Made by a program: the position numbers and the translations under genes. From Loxodes magnus (Eukaryota; Ciliophora; Karyorelictea; Loxodida; Loxodidae), in contig CAMPDV010001760.1 in NCBI GenBank assembly GCA_946699065.1, forward strand, positions 31,352-95,351: DNA of 64,000 nt, given 5' to 3'. Each line of letters opens with the position of its first letter. Position 1 is the stretch's first letter. Below the pieces are notes generated by a model. The model ran no database searches, was not told where the DNA came from, and was given only the letters and a program-made list of their open reading frames with translations. Below are positions 24,770-37,305 of this stretch, piece by piece.

Positions 24770-25830
24770 CTTGGTGAGTTTTAGTCTAATTTTATTCTTT
24801 TATTATATTAATTATTTTCTATTTTTTCAAGCATAAAACACTTTACTCCATCAGCATCTTTTATAAAATTCTGAAATAAAGAATTAAAATAAAGAAGTTA
24901 GCCGTTTTAAAACGTCTTTTAGAAGTTGATATTGAAAATAATAAAAAGCTAATTAAATATGATTATATTATTTATAAGATAATTAGATATCTATATTTAA
25001 ATAGTTTATAGCAAATTAAATTCTTTATTTTTTATAAACAAAATGTTTAAAAATGCTAAATTAAATTATCCTTTTTATATTTAATAAATATGTTAAATAT
25101 TAAAAGTTTTAGGTAATTATAATAAATGAAAAAAAGTTCAAATTTTTCTTTGTTTTTTTGCTTTTAGTAAAATTATTAAATAATAGAAAATTTCAATTAA
25201 CTTTTTTAATATTTATTCAATTATGAAATGTCAATCTTTTTTTGTTAAAAGACCTTAATAAAAATATTTTAAGCAAGCAATATTCATAAAAATAATTAGT
25301 ATAAATTTAAAGATTTTATTGATTTATATTAATTTTTTTAATATCTAAAGTTGAGAATAATTGTGATGAAAATTAATAAAAAAGTAATTTTAAAATTTAA
25401 ATTAAAAATTTAATATATTGTAAAATTTAATTATTTACTACTAATAATAATCCAATAATTAAATATAATTTTAAATTATTTGTATAAATTATATATTCTA
25501 ACTTTAAAATTAAATTTTTATAACTCATTTTTTAATTTCAAAATTGTTTTTTAATTTTTTAAATATTTTATTTTCTTTAGAAAATTAATAGACATATTTC
25601 TATCTCTATGCTTGTATCCTTTATATTTACTCTCTATGTAATTTTCTCTATACTAAATGCTTACTATATATTTAAACAGTGATCTTTATCTTAAATTATA
25701 TAGTTGCAGTATAATTAAGCTTGTTTTTTATTAATTTCTATATATTTAATAAAAGAACTAAGCTTTTTTAATTATTAAGCCAATAACATAATATGTAGCC
25801 ATTTTTTCAAAATCATTTTATTGTATAAAA
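24770..25830. other. AT-rich spacer
   Basis: No readable gene. Mostly A/T-rich DNA between an LRR leader and an ORF1 fragment. Confidence 0.5.
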
Positions 25831-25831
25831 A

Positions 25832-26530
25832 ATGGAATTTTCTTGCAAAAAGTCTCTTCTAAACAGGGTCCATCTCAATCAAATTAAGATTAGTAAAATA
25901 TACTTTAAGAACTCAAAATTATGTAATAGGAGAATTTTAAACTTTAAGAAACGCATAAGAACTTGAAGGAAAAATCGCTATTCTGATGCCCAGCACATTA
26001 AAATAAAAAACTGAAAATAAGTACTCATCAGAGATCATAATCGAGTAATTAGTAACAAAATTAAACTATTTTGCAGAGCTGGCCGAAAGCATATTCCTTT
26101 TGAATATATTGATAAATTACCCAATATATGTAGAACCTAAAGATCATTCAGAAAAAAATTATATAAGAAAAAAGCAATGCTGATATTGGAGGAGATGTGG
26201 ACGTATTGCTAAGATATTATTGATATTTCAAACAAAAGCAATAAAAAAAAAATTTAAAATTATGATAATCTTTTAGTAATTTATATTACACTCCAAAAGA
26301 GCTATTATAAAGGAAAAAAATGTACAAAGGAAATGAAATCTTGATGGATATTGCTCATACTAAGCAAAGAAGAAATTATAATATGATTGGAATTAAACTT
26401 GGCTGAAGCAATATATCTTTAATAAAATATGGGATAATGTGCACATCCAAATATATATTAAAAGAAAATTTTCTTGAAGAAGACTGTAAATTGAATATTT
26501 AAAAAACTAATAAATTTTAAAGTAGTGAAT
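25832..26530 (+). pseudogene. ORF1 with ghost zinc knuckle
   Basis: Composition is less AT-rich than the flanks. ATG 25,832 opens a short frame; in an adjacent frame comes a clear coiled coil, SNQDQQNILQELKIMQQENF then KLQETHKNLKEKS. Near 26,190 the order C-x-Y-W-RRCG-R-IAKI-L keeps CX2CX4HX4C spacing, but Trp, Arg and Leu replace Cys, His and Cys and a TGA lies inside. Downstream NLYYTPKELLQRKKMYKGNE corresponds to the post-knuckle block of the other ORF1 units. Heavily decayed. No ORF2 follows directly, only a 230-bp C-terminal ORF2 scrap after the next SINE. Confidence 0.55.
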
Positions 26531-26634
26531 CGGATTGAAATGTGTAGTGTTTATAATTCATTATTATCATTATTATTATTATAATCTTAAGAATGGTGGA
26601 AGCAAGATTTATAATTGTCTTATTATAAATCCAT

Positions 26635-26965
26635 ATATAATTAAAAAGATGTGTAAGCTGAGGTTGATTCTCTGATCAAGCTTTCAATTTTTAATGATAA
26701 AGTAAAGTTCATATTCTATGGCTGAGAAGGTTCCTTGTTGGAGTTTATCTTAGTAAGGGAAATAAATTTTTCTGGTAATCCACTCTTGCTAGCGGCTTGA
26801 AACCTGTCATCCCATAGTTATGGAACTCCCTGACTGAAGCTTATTGAGTTATGAAACAGGATATCCGTGTTATATGTATCAAAAGATCGTCTATGGCGTT
26901 TAGCTGGAAAGGAGTTTTAGATCTCTTGAAAGTATCTTTTAAGCTTATAATCAATTAGTTAATTA
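26635..26965 (+). mobile_element. SINE-like element, diverged copy 2
   Basis: Aligns end to end with the 307-bp element at 20,229. It starts AAAAAGATGTGTAAGCTGAG, keeps GGCTTGAAACC, GGAACTCCCT, CAGGATATCC and GGAAAGGAGTTT, and ends in TCTTTTAAGCTTATAATCAA plus AT. Divergence is high and I cannot find its target-site duplication. The antisense frame retains GYPV and SGSSITM but has two TGA codons. Confidence 0.6.
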
Positions 26966-26984
26966 AACCTCCAAACTTTAAAGA

Positions 26985-27210
26985 TCTTTTTAAAAAATCT
27001 TACACTAAACATCTTTACGATTATTCGGAATGTTGATTTGATACCTATGATTATGAAACATATACTCATCATTTAATGTTGTCCCATTTTGCAGAAATTG
27101 ATTAGTAGAATATTTTATTTAATTTTATTAGGAAATCGATCAGAGTAAATAGTGGAAAGCGAGAGCTTATCTATATCAATAAAATTTACATTAATCATAA
27201 CTTTACTACT
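26985..27210 (+). pseudogene. LINE ORF2 C-terminal fragment
   Basis: Frame reads KKSYTKHLYDYSEC, a TGA, then FDTYDYETYTHHLMLSHFAE and IRKSIRVNSGKRELIYI. The spacing from Cys at 27,031-27,033 reproduces the CX2CX8HX4C motif at the C-terminus of the 10.4-kb ORF2 (second Cys now Asp, last Cys now Ser). A detached 3' scrap of a LINE just downstream of a SINE-like element. Confidence 0.5.
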
Positions 27211-27214
27211 ATTT

Positions 27215-28280
27215 TTATATTTTTATTTCTATTTATTTAAAATAAATTTAAATAAATAGAAATGATTTTAAATTAAAACTAAACAACTAAAATAACAAAA
27301 TTAAGTTTTTATTAGTTTATTGAGATAAAACATACACAATAAAAATAAATATTTCTATAACTTACTTTACTATATTTAAAATTTTAAGTTTTATTGTAAA
27401 ATAAAATAATACTACTATGTTAATTAAACAATCTTTATAATGTATATTTAAAAATAAGTTATTTTATTCTATTCATATTAATCTAATATCATATTATAAA
27501 AAGTAATAAATTAATACTACTTAAAAAATTATAAATTTTGATATGTATTTAATTATGTTTAAATGCTAAACTATTATATAATTTTAAGCTTTAAATAGAG
27601 AATTAAATATTAACTAAAAAATGTAAATTAGCAAAAAATATAATCTAATTAATTGATTTCATTAAATATTTTCTTAACTAAGGTAAAAACATATTATATA
27701 ATTTAAAAAATAGCTTCTTTTTAAACTGCTTGCTAAGGATTATTATTGCTATTAAGAACGTTTATTTTATATTTTTTATCTTAAACATAGAAATTTAAAT
27801 AATTTAATTATCTAAAATGAAAAACTAAAATTTAAATAATTTAAAACAAATAATAGTATAAAGCATAAAATAAGGTATAAATCACCTTAATTTTTATTGG
27901 GGAAGAAAAATAAATAAATATAATTTCTCACAAACTAAATTTAACAATGAGAGCACAAAAGTTTAAAACTTTTTTGGATATAAAATATAATTATACTATT
28001 TAGAGATAATTTGAAATCTAAATTTCTTAATTATTAAGAAATCTGAATAAAATATAATTAAAATTAATTAAAATTATATAAAATATTTAAAACTTTAATT
28101 AAAAAATATAACTGTTTAAATAGTATGGGATTTTGTATACAAAACAAAGTTAATATAAAATTAAAAATGTTAAATGAATTTAGGACAATTTTAGTTTGAC
28201 ATATCTTTTTATAAAAAGGTATATTAATCTTTAAATGTAACTATTTTAAAAAATAAATTTGTAAGCTAATTTTATGATAT
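27215..28280. other. AT-rich spacer
   Basis: No coding signal or repeat recognised. Confidence 0.5.
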
Positions 28281-28281
28281 C

Positions 28282-29546
28282 TCATTTTATTTTAAGATTT
28301 GGAAATTACTTCTTTAACTCATTAAATTGATTTATCATATTTCCCGAAATCCCAGTTTTTCTTGTATATGTACAGCATGATAGGTTAAATGCTTATAATT
28401 TATATCAGAACTCATAAAATTAACCTTATTCATTCTTCAAGCTAAATTATTTTCCAAGCTCCAAAAAAGTTAGTTTTAATTTTTCTAAATGTTTGCTATT
28501 TTGGAAAATATATTCGATACTTTATGAATTAATGCTTCTGCATCATTGAAAACTAAGTGATTTTAAGTTTTAGAATCTTTAGATTATAATTTAAATTATT
28601 TCTAAATCTATTTAATTACATTATAAAAATTTAATTTTTTCTATATTTTATTTGTTGTTCTAAAAAAACTAAATAAGTGCTTGCTTATCAATAGTACAAT
28701 CATATAATTTTAAAATTTTTACTTTTTATAAGTTTTATTCTATATACTTTAATCATTTTTAATGCACATTATGCAAAACTTCTATTTTTATATTTTCTAA
28801 GCTTTGACTGTTTTAGAAAATTGGAATTACTTAATCTGAGTTTAAATTTTCTACTTTCATATATAATTTTCTAAGTTTATCTCCTTTTAAAATCAAATAA
28901 TCTATCAAAAATTAACTTTCTTTAATGAAAGCTCCTTAAAAGGAAATAGTTTTAAGTAAGCAGTCTCTATTAAACTATAAATATTAACCAGTTAATATTG
29001 CATTATTACTATCTAAATAGAATTCTTTTAAGTTTTATAGTTTATTTACATTTGAAAGATTTTCTTCTTTAATATCACAAGATTAAATTTTCAAAATCTA
29101 CAAGTTAGAGCACAAAAATAAAACTTCATTAATGTAATTATTTCAAAATATTCCTTCAAAATAAATACTTCTTATTTGCTATCCATAATTGAATATTACT
29201 TACTGCTAAATAATATCTTGCTTTATTTCTCTACTCTTTCTTAATATTTCATTAAGATATTACATAGTTTCATCTAATTTAGTCTAAATTTATTAATCTT
29301 TACTTATTTATTACTTAAGACAATCTATTTCATGAAGATTTAAAAATAAGTAGATAGAGTTATGTTTTTCTATTTTACTGAAATAAAATTTAATAATTTC
29401 CATAATTTCTAGAGTATATTTTAAATTTTATTCAAGCTAAATTTTCTTTATTTTGTCTTTTTTTATTATTTTTCTTAAAATTTTACTTGCATCAACTTAT
29501 AAAGTATCACATCTAAAGTTTAATCACTTCTTTTACACTCTTTCAT
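28282..29546 (-). pseudogene. Leucine-rich-repeat protein, copy 4
   Basis: Minus-strand LRR copy: conserved ATG at 29,546, TGA stop at 28,282-28,284 after ELKKQFPNLKIK. In-frame TGA codons at 29,143-29,145 and 28,753-28,755, exactly 390 nt apart as in copies 1, 2, 5 and 6. The segment before the second one (IEVLHNVHQK) has lost the extra TGA found in copies 1, 2, 3, 5 and 7. More diverged than copies 5 and 7. The family leader continues rightward from 29,547 and is cut by the left edge of duplicated unit A at about 29,579, although in this unit the leader is uninterrupted. Confidence 0.75.
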
Positions 29547-29649
29547 TCCTAAAAATTTATTTAAAGTTCAAATAAGAAAAAATTAATTCTAAGATGTAAA
29601 GGGGTAAGGAATTAATATGAACTCTAGAATCTTGTTATTGTTTCTAATC

Positions 29650-30470
29650 TCTAACTAATTGATTGCTTATCTATCATTATTTTTCTTCTTCCAAATTTTC
29701 CTTTTAATATTCCAAACATTAAAAAACTTGTCACATTAAAATTTATTATAAAATAATGAGGAAAATAGATTTAAATATAAAAGTTAAGCATTCTAAAATA
29801 ATTTATTTTCAATTTATTTTGAAAATATTCTAATAAATAAGTATCATAGTTTATAAGATAATTAGATTTATAAATTTATTAAAGTAACCACTTTTAGCTT
29901 TTTCAATCCAAATCTTCAACAGAAGTAACTAAATTCATCAATTTATATACATCTATTTACTATAAAAACTAACACTTTTTATTATTAAACAATTTGATTA
30001 ATTATGTATTTACTTTCTATTTTTTTAGCAAAATATTAATATAAGAAATTTAAATAATTTTTTATTAAATGTTAAAATATAAATAATTTTAGTAAATATC
30101 TAAAAGAAAAAAGAGTAAATATTTTAAGCAAGCAATAATAAAAAAATTGGGCATAAATATAAATAATTATTGAATAAATATCTTATTATTGAATTTCAAG
30201 CTAAAGTTAAATTATGAAGAATATTAAAAAATAATAAATTGTTTATTTTTATTATTAAATTTAAAATATATATAAAGCTTTATTATTTACTACAAATAAT
30301 AATCTAATAAATCAATATTATTTAATATTATTTATATAAATATTACATTTTAACTTTTAAACCTAAAAATATTCTTGCCTATATAAATTTCGGAATTATT
30401 TCTTTTATTTTAAGACATTTTATTTTAATTATAATAAAAAATATCAAAACTTTTCTCCTTATCTGCAGTC
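29650..30470. other. AT-rich spacer in unit A
   Basis: No gene seen; sequence shared with unit B at 51,500-52,320. Confidence 0.5.
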
Positions 30471-30477
30471 TTAAATT

Positions 30478-30762
30478 ATGAACTCTTTGCCCTTTCTTCT
30501 TGATCAAGTTGGTAAAGATCTTAAAGAAAGTGATCTTCTATTCAAAATATTAAGTTTTAGTCTATAGATTTTATCTACTATATATAAAATTTAAAAATAT
30601 GCTCTTAATCTAAAATTGTTTAAAGCTTAATATCTAATTTTTCATCCTTTTACTGAAATTATTATATCCCTTACAATCCATTATATGGCTAAATATATCG
30701 TATTCCCCACATTTACTTAATAAGTTATAACGATTTTATAATTAATTTTAAAAGCTTATTGA
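30478..30762 (+). CDS. Small ORF, unrecognised (94 codons), unit A
   Basis: ATG 30,478 to TGA 30,760-30,762 in Tetrahymena code: MNSLPFLLDQVGKDLKESDL, then LFKILSFSLQILSTIY, then a hydrophobic HPFTEIIISLTIHYMAKY. The same 94-codon frame is intact at 52,330-52,614 with substitutions but no net indel. In DNA this AT-rich a 94-codon frame can arise by chance, so evidence is weak. The more complex first 30 residues make it worth listing. No domain recognised and no neighbour on the same strand suggests a role. Confidence 0.3.
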
Positions 30763-30904
30763 ATGAGTTCGTTATAATAATCAAATTTACATATGTTTGA
30801 CTTATAAGTAAAGCATTATGTAGTTAATTAAATTATTTTATCATTTTTATAAATATTTTAGCTTTTAAATAAATATTATATACTAATTATTATATAATTC
30901 AATT

Positions 30905-31345
30905 TAAAATGGATTCTGGTTTCTAGTTGACCAGGTAGGTAATCCGGTATAATCATATCTGCATTGCAATTACTCTTGCAATAGATGCCACCACAAGCAA
31001 GTCAGGACAGGCCCATTGTGTGATGAGTCTTACTTGTTTGAGAGTTCTCTCTATTGGTACGGGAGGTCGACTAGAGGGAACTGTAATCCTGATCTCAGAG
31101 TTATCCTGATTTTATATGTCGTTATTCTGATCAGGGAATAGAAAGAAAAAAGACATGACTGAGATAAAAACAATTATTACTTAGAAGAATTTAGCCTAAT
31201 TGAGTCATTTGACACGAATATTGGAATGTTCTCTAACTCCTTCTAATTCTAGCCTTTGGAAGAATTTAAAGAGTGAAGGCAATCAATTTTGATTATAAAA
31301 ACGGAGAGAAGAAGATAAGAATCAAAAAGATTAAATGTTGCCAGA
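30905..31345 (-). pseudogene. GC-rich segment with 67-codon ORF, unit A
   Basis: A GC-rich island. On the minus strand ATG 31,156 to TGA 30,953-30,955 reads MSFFFLFPDQNNDIQNQDNS, then EIRITVPSSRPPVPIERTLK and QVRLITQWACPDLLVVASIA. This looks like an ORF1 N-terminus (Gln/Asn/Pro-rich) but no motif proves it. In unit B a single-base deletion breaks the frame. A SINE-like or ORF1 fragment is the likeliest identity. Confidence 0.4.
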
Positions 31346-31505
31346 AACATTTCTAGCCTATTAATAATTAAATTTGTTTCTTTATTTTTTCTTGGTAAAC
31401 AAAACAATGGAATACTACGTCAATTTAATTAATTTATTAATTTATAAATCATTTTTACATGTACTTTACTTTCTGATTTTTACATTTTTAAATAATCTTT
31501 CAAAT

Positions 31506-31910
31506 TCAAAAATTCAAAAAAGAATTCAGTTATAAATATATAAGCTTCGAGAGTGCGAATTATCTCAATAGTACGCAGCTCTTTAATAAAGATTTTTAAG
31601 GTTAAAAAATATTATTTTCTGAAGTCTTCCACAGTGCTAGCATTTCTTTATAAATCTTGTCTTCTATAGGGCATTTATCAGAATATTACCTAAGAGACCT
31701 TAGTATCTAGCATCTTTCATTATTAACATTATTTTATGTCCCTTCAGTCTTTTTTTATCTTGTCTCCTACCAAGATTCTAGTTCGGTTCTTCGCCCATGG
31801 ATACCAGATCTTAAGTCAATTTCAGTTGGTGATCTGGCATTCCCTATTTAATTTATATACTATTATTAATTTATGATAATCGTTATAATCGTTTGTTGTA
31901 GATAAAAAAT
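31506..31910 (-). pseudogene. ORF1 fragment with ghost zinc knuckle, unit A
   Basis: 135 codons open between TGA codons: NARSPTEIDLRSGIHGRRTE, then ESWQETRQKKTEGTQNNVNN and RCQILRSLRQYSDKCPIEDK, then YKEMLALWKTSENNIF. RC-QI-L-RSLR-Q-YSDK-C keeps the CX2CX4HX4C spacing with Leu for the second Cys and Gln for His. The following block corresponds to the Y-P-T...IY-x-KK segment of better ORF1 units, and KSCVLLRQF to their WCANEVLHR. No start Met. Broken by a 2-base loss in unit B. Confidence 0.5.
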
Positions 31911-31916
31911 TCAAAA

Positions 31917-33300
31917 AATATTTTTTTTATAAATATGAATAATATTAGAAAATATTGATTAAATTTAAAAATCGTTTCTACCGACTTCCTTTGTTTGAAT
32001 TAAACTAAAATTTTAATTTTTTTATTCAGTATTTTCAAATATTAACCAATTTTCTTGAAAACTTCCTTTTATCAATTATTTTTCTTTTTACTATAAATTT
32101 TTTCTATATCAGAGTAGAAAGCTTTTTTTTATTTCTTCTGATACCTTTTCAGAATCATCTTTTTAATTTTTATTACTTTTAGGCCGTTTTTTTATGAAAT
32201 AATTTTTTAAAAATTGAAGAATCTTTTGTAAAGATGCTTAGTCGTATTAAATTATTTTAATAGTTTCTTTTTGTTCTTCTAATTTAAAAAATAAGCTTAA
32301 TTTGTCTGTATTTAGTAAAAATTTTAACTCTGTCTTTTAAGTTGTAGACTCTTTCTTTTATGTGGACTTTACAAAAAATAAATTGATTTTTTACAATTTT
32401 AAATTATCATCTTGATAAGCAATTAAGATTTATTACCATATAGAAGTATTATTTTAATTATTTAATCATTTATTTCAGTAAAGTTAACAAAATTTAGTAA
32501 TTTATATATATGTTTTTAATGATGTAATAATAGGATTATTAGAATTAGAAAATCAATTTATTTTGAAATATTTTGTCTCTCTTTATTTTATGTCTAACCT
32601 GCTCCTAAAAAGGTTTTAACTAATTTTTCTCTCAGTATTCAGGTGGATATATAGTGAAAATCGAGCTTCTTCTGTAGCATTATTAATTATTATAATTTAA
32701 TTTTGCTAAAATTATTCATTACTCTTAATCTATTTCTTCTTTCATTTACAGAATTTTTAATTAAAATAACGTTTGAGAAAACATGATGTATTTATTTTAA
32801 TTAATTATAAAAAATTTAAAATTTATTTGTTTTCTTTTTATTAATTAATTTTAATATTTATTTTATTTCTAATTCTCAGTTTTTTTGTAATTCATTTTAA
32901 CTATAATTTTTATTCTATTCCTACATTAAAAATTGATTTTTATTAGCATTTTTTTAATTTAAATTTAGAGATTATGCCATTCTTTTACTATTTTCATTTG
33001 GTTTTAGCAAAAAATGTAATTACTCATTTTAATTTGCAAATTTCTTTCTTAGCTCACTAAATTATCTTCAAAACTTAGCAAGTCTCAAAAAACCTTTGTC
33101 TATCTTGTTCTAATTAACAAAATTTTTTAAATCACATAAATTTTAATTAATTTTACAATACTAATCAGTTCTTCTGTCTTCTATAATATTTACACTCCTG
33201 TTTTTAGAATTATTCTCTATCTTTAAAGAAGTAGGTAATTTTAGCATTAATCTTTCTGTTAATTTCCTTAACTTCTTTTTAAATCAAAAGTTAGGTTTAA
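31917..33300 (-). pseudogene. Coding-like Lys-rich region, unrecognised, unit A
   Basis: Discontinuous minus-strand frames with non-random content: KEVKEINRKINAKITYFFKD, LLSFEDNLVSQERNLQIKMS, SLYIHLNTERKISQNLF, KVHIKERVYNLKDRVKIF, and near the end KVSEEIKKSF with FQENWLIFENTEQKNQNF. TGA codons and shifts separate them. Mostly helical, charged sequence; could be a decayed ORF1 or an unrelated gene. AT-rich DNA favours such frames, so confidence is low. Same in unit B at about 53,815-55,200. Confidence 0.3.
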
Positions 33301-33789
33301 TTTTAAATATTGTATTACTTATATAAATTTTAAATACATTTTAATAAAATAAGGAATTAATTTTTATTCCTTAAATCATTATACTTATCAAACTATTTCA
33401 TATCTAACATAAAATTATTAAAATTTAACTAAAATATAGCAGAGAATTTCTTTATAGCCTTAATTATTTTTTATTTTTAAGTTAATTAAATTTAATCATA
33501 ATAAATTTAAAAATTACATTAATAGCTAAAATAAGCTTACTCTAATTTAATATATCATACTCTAGTAACTTATTAATTTTACATTCCATTTTTAAGATTA
33601 TAACTAAAAAGCCTTAATAATTTAATTAGTTTTAAAATATTAAAATTAATCTGTTAATAAATAATAAATAAATATTATTATAGAATGCATAGCCCCCCGT
33701 TTACATACAGCTTTTCAATATTAATATTTAATATTAAAAAAGTGTTCTCATACTTCTTGTTAAAATTCTAGTTATTCAAAGTGTCTAGT

Positions 33790-34350
33790 CAGCTTCTCAA
33801 AATGGGAATTTGCTTAATAAAATTATTCCTGAGTTTTGAAAAAAGGCTTCATTCTTCTTGAATAACATCCAAATAAGAATTAATAATTAAGTCATTAGAA
33901 GACCCGTCAATAAATGTTCATACTGCTAGCGAGAACCTTCGGGTAGGTACATTGTATTAATATCTAAAGATTATCTCTTTAAAAAAGTAGTAATAACTTA
34001 CTTCTAATGAAATTTCATAAGTCTCGATATTCCAAAATGATTAATGAATTGTTAAAAATACTAAGTTCTACTTAAGTTTTTATTTATTCCTAGATTTCTA
34101 AAAAAAGCAGATAAATTAATAAATATCCAAAAATTGATATAAATATCTTTAGTATCTATTATTAGTTTTATTTTACATAATAAATGTCGCTTTCTTACTC
34201 TTGATAAACCTATTATTTTTCTTCACTATCTTTAATAATCGAATCTAATCAAAAAACTCCTCTTTGATTTAAATGAATAATAATTATATCTATTTTTAAA
34301 TCCTTTTGGCTTAGAATTTTAGTGTAAATAGCTGAAAATTTATAATATTT
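33790..34350 (-). pseudogene. Companion coding fragment behind LRR copy 5, unit A
   Basis: Reads FGISRLMKF, then KQVITTFLKRQSLDINTMYL, PEGSRQQYEHLLTGLLMTQL and LLILIWMLFKKNEAFFQNSG, ending SKFPF before TGA. Homologous to 19.6-20.05 kb behind LRR copy 2 and to unit B at 55.69-56.17 kb, where LEYRDLRNFINSKLLLLFQR is in a different frame. No domain recognised; it appears to be the 3' neighbour carried with the LRR module. Confidence 0.4.
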
Positions 34351-34802
34351 TGATAAAAGTAAAAATAATAAAATTTTGGAAATTAAAGAAAATAAATAGC
34401 AATTAATTATAGAAAATAATTAATTGATTATAAAATTTAATTAAGCTTATAATCAAAAGCACTATCTATATCTATGCTAATTTTAAATTATAGAAAAATT
34501 AAACAAATAACTTTTATTTCAATTTTAATTCGAAACAATTAGTTTAATTAGATTAAATTATTTTAAATAAATAAAAAATAAATTTAAGTTATTAATTATT
34601 TAATTTAAAATACCAAGAAATATATATAATTCTAAATAATATTAAATATAGCACATATTTAATATTATGTATAATAATTAAATGTTAAGAGTATCTTTAT
34701 GATTTGTATTATTTTTGAATCAATTTTTTATATAAAGTTGCATTTATTTTTAAATATTAGCTATAATATAAAATTAAGTTTTCAATTTAAACGTGTATTT
34801 CC

Positions 34803-36086
34803 TCATTTTATTCTAAGACTTGGGAAGTGTTTCTTTAACTCAGTTAATTGCCTTCTCATATTTTCAGAAATTTAATTTCCATTAAATGTGCAGCCTTATA
34901 GTTCAAAAAATTGTAATTTACTTCAGAACTCATAGAATTAATCTTATTTATTCTTTAATCTAAATTCATTTTCAAACTCTAAAAAAATTAATTCTAATTT
35001 TTCTAAACTTTTACTATTTTAGAAAATATATTCAATACTTTATGAATCTATATTCTATAATTAACTAAAGCTCAGATATTTTAAGTTTTAGAATCTTTAA
35101 ATTATAATTTGAATTATTTCTAAATCTATTTAATTACAACTATAAAATTCTAATTTTTCTATATTAGATTTATTGTTCTAAAAAAATTAAAAGAGTGATT
35201 ATTTATCAATTTCACAATATCATAATTTTAAACTTTTTATGCTTAAACAATTTTATTCTATATATTATAATCATTTCTAATGCTTTTATTCAGATCATTC
35301 AATTTGTATATCTTCTAATTTTTAACTATTTTAGAAAATTTGAATTAATTTATCTGAGTTTAAATCCCCAATTTCAAGATATAATCTTCTTAGTTTTTCT
35401 CCTTTTAATTTTAAATAATCTATCAAAAATTAACTTTTATGAATGTAAGAACTTTAAAATGAAATAGTTTAAAGTTAGCAGTCACTATTAAATTATAAAT
35501 ATTATCCAATCAACTTTTCATGATTACTATCTAAATAGAATTCTTTTAAATTTTATAATTTGCTTATATTTGCAAGATTTTCTTCTTTAATATTACAATA
35601 CTTAATTTTTAAAATCTATAAATTAGAGCATTAAAATAAAACTTCGCTAATGTAATTGTTTCAACATCTTCCTTCCAAATAAATAGATTTTATTTATTAT
35701 CCATAACTTAGTACTGCTTATTTTTATATATGCTCTTACTTTATTTTTTTTAATTTTCTTAATATTTAAATAAGATATTACATTATTTCATCTAATTTTC
35801 TCTCAAATTACTAATCTTTATTCTTAAATTAGTCAAGAAGTTCGATTTCTCTAAGATCTAAAAATAAAGAATTATATTTATTCTTTTCTATTTGTCTAAA
35901 GCTTTATTTAATTATTTCCAAAAATTATAGAGCATCTTCTTAGGTTATTTATTCTTATTCTTCCTCATTTTAAAAACATATTTCTTAACTATTATTTGTC
36001 TTTTTTATTTTTCTCATTATATTATGCGTATTAACTTAAAAGGTTTCATATTATACTTTTAATCACTTTTTTTATACTTATTTATT
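34803..36086 (-). pseudogene. Leucine-rich-repeat protein, copy 5 (unit A)
   Basis: Family-typical LRR frame with TGA stop at 34,803-34,805 after FPSLRIK. The conserved ATG is replaced by ATA near 36,085, so this copy has lost that codon. In-frame TGA codons at 35,661-35,663 and 35,271-35,273 are 390 nt apart. Leader runs to about 36,300 and contains a short tandem TAGATAAGAGGAAAA-type repeat (three variants) that is absent from the other copies outside the duplication. Nearly the same as copy 7. Confidence 0.78.
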
Positions 36087-36099
36087 TCTGCAAACTTAG

Positions 36100-37300
36100 T
36101 CGAAATTCAAATAAGAAAATATTAGTTCTAAGATGTAAATAGGTAAGGAGTTTATATGAACTGTATACTTTTATTATTTCTTATTTTTATCTTTTTTATT
36201 GTTTATCTATCATTATTCTTCCTCTTATCTATTCCCCTCTTATCTATTTTCCTCTTATCTATGTTCCTTCTAAAATCCAAAGCATTTATAAACTTGTCCC
36301 ATGATTATTTGTATAAAAAATGAGTAAATTAGATTTAAATATAAAGTTAGAATAAATATGGAAATATATTTAGATGGATTAATGATAATGAAACTATTAA
36401 AATATATTAATTATGATATAATTAATATATAATCAAATTTCCTAAAATTATCAAAACAACTGTGAAAACAAAGCTTTTATATGCTTATTATATATATTAA
36501 TCTAATAGTTGGATTCAAGTTCTTTAAGCGAACACATCTGGATGAATATACGACTTTGGTAAAAGCTTGAAGTCTATTACTATGAAATATACATTCTTTA
36601 AAGATGCCTATCTGTTTTAAAAAGGGATAAACTTAAATAATTAATTATATCTATTAAGAGATTGTTATGAATACTACACTTTGAGAAATGAAGTGTCCTG
36701 ATGCATTCTAAGTTAATAATAATGATAATTAATACTAGCTATTACAAATAAATAATATAATATTTTGATTAATAAACATAACTTAAGTTAAATAAATATT
36801 CTATTTCCTTTAAATAAATCTTTAGCTAAATTAAGATTTATATTAAATACATATTATAGTCATTAGTTTTATTATGCACCTTACTTTTTATTGTTACCAA
36901 GCAATAAAAGAAACCTATTTTTAATTAATTTTTAAGTTTTTTTATGATTTATAATTAAAAAAATGTAACTAAATAATTAAAGGAAAAAGGATAAGACTAT
37001 AATATTGAGATTGATGATATAATTATTTTAAATTTAAAGAACTTTAATAAATTAAATTACATAAAAAAGATGATTAAACATTATAATAATTACAGAGATT
37101 ATTTATAGAATTATCTATTTTTTAATTAATTTATAAGAAATTATATATAAACATAATTTATTTATTCATTTTAAATATTATAGCAAATCTTATTTAGAAG
37201 ATATTCTATCAATTATTTATTTTAAACATCTTTATAAAACTAGTAATTATACCTTTACAATCCTAAGAAATTGCTAAAATTACCACAAAAACACTTAATT
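36100..37300. other. LRR leader and AT-rich flank, unit A
   Basis: Leader to about 36,320, then DNA shared with 16.5-17.5 kb in inverted orientation up to about 36,960, then AT-rich sequence without a readable gene. Confidence 0.5.
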
Positions 37301-37305
37301 CAGAC

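Larger units (their letters stand above)
33690..36960 (-). repeat. Old inverted duplication, right arm (partner 16.5-20.05 kb)
   Basis: Reverse complement of this block aligns with 16,480-20,050: LRR leader, LRR copy, companion coding fragment and upstream DNA. It lacks the roughly 370-bp ORF1 insertion present at 16,970-17,345. A second copy of this arm lies in unit B. Confidence 0.65.

Noticed and set aside
18364..35467. Minus/plus strand hydrophobic ORFs (MLIYQFHNII and MIIYQFHNII types) inside LRR copies
   Set aside because: They are antisense shadows of the conserved LRR repeats.
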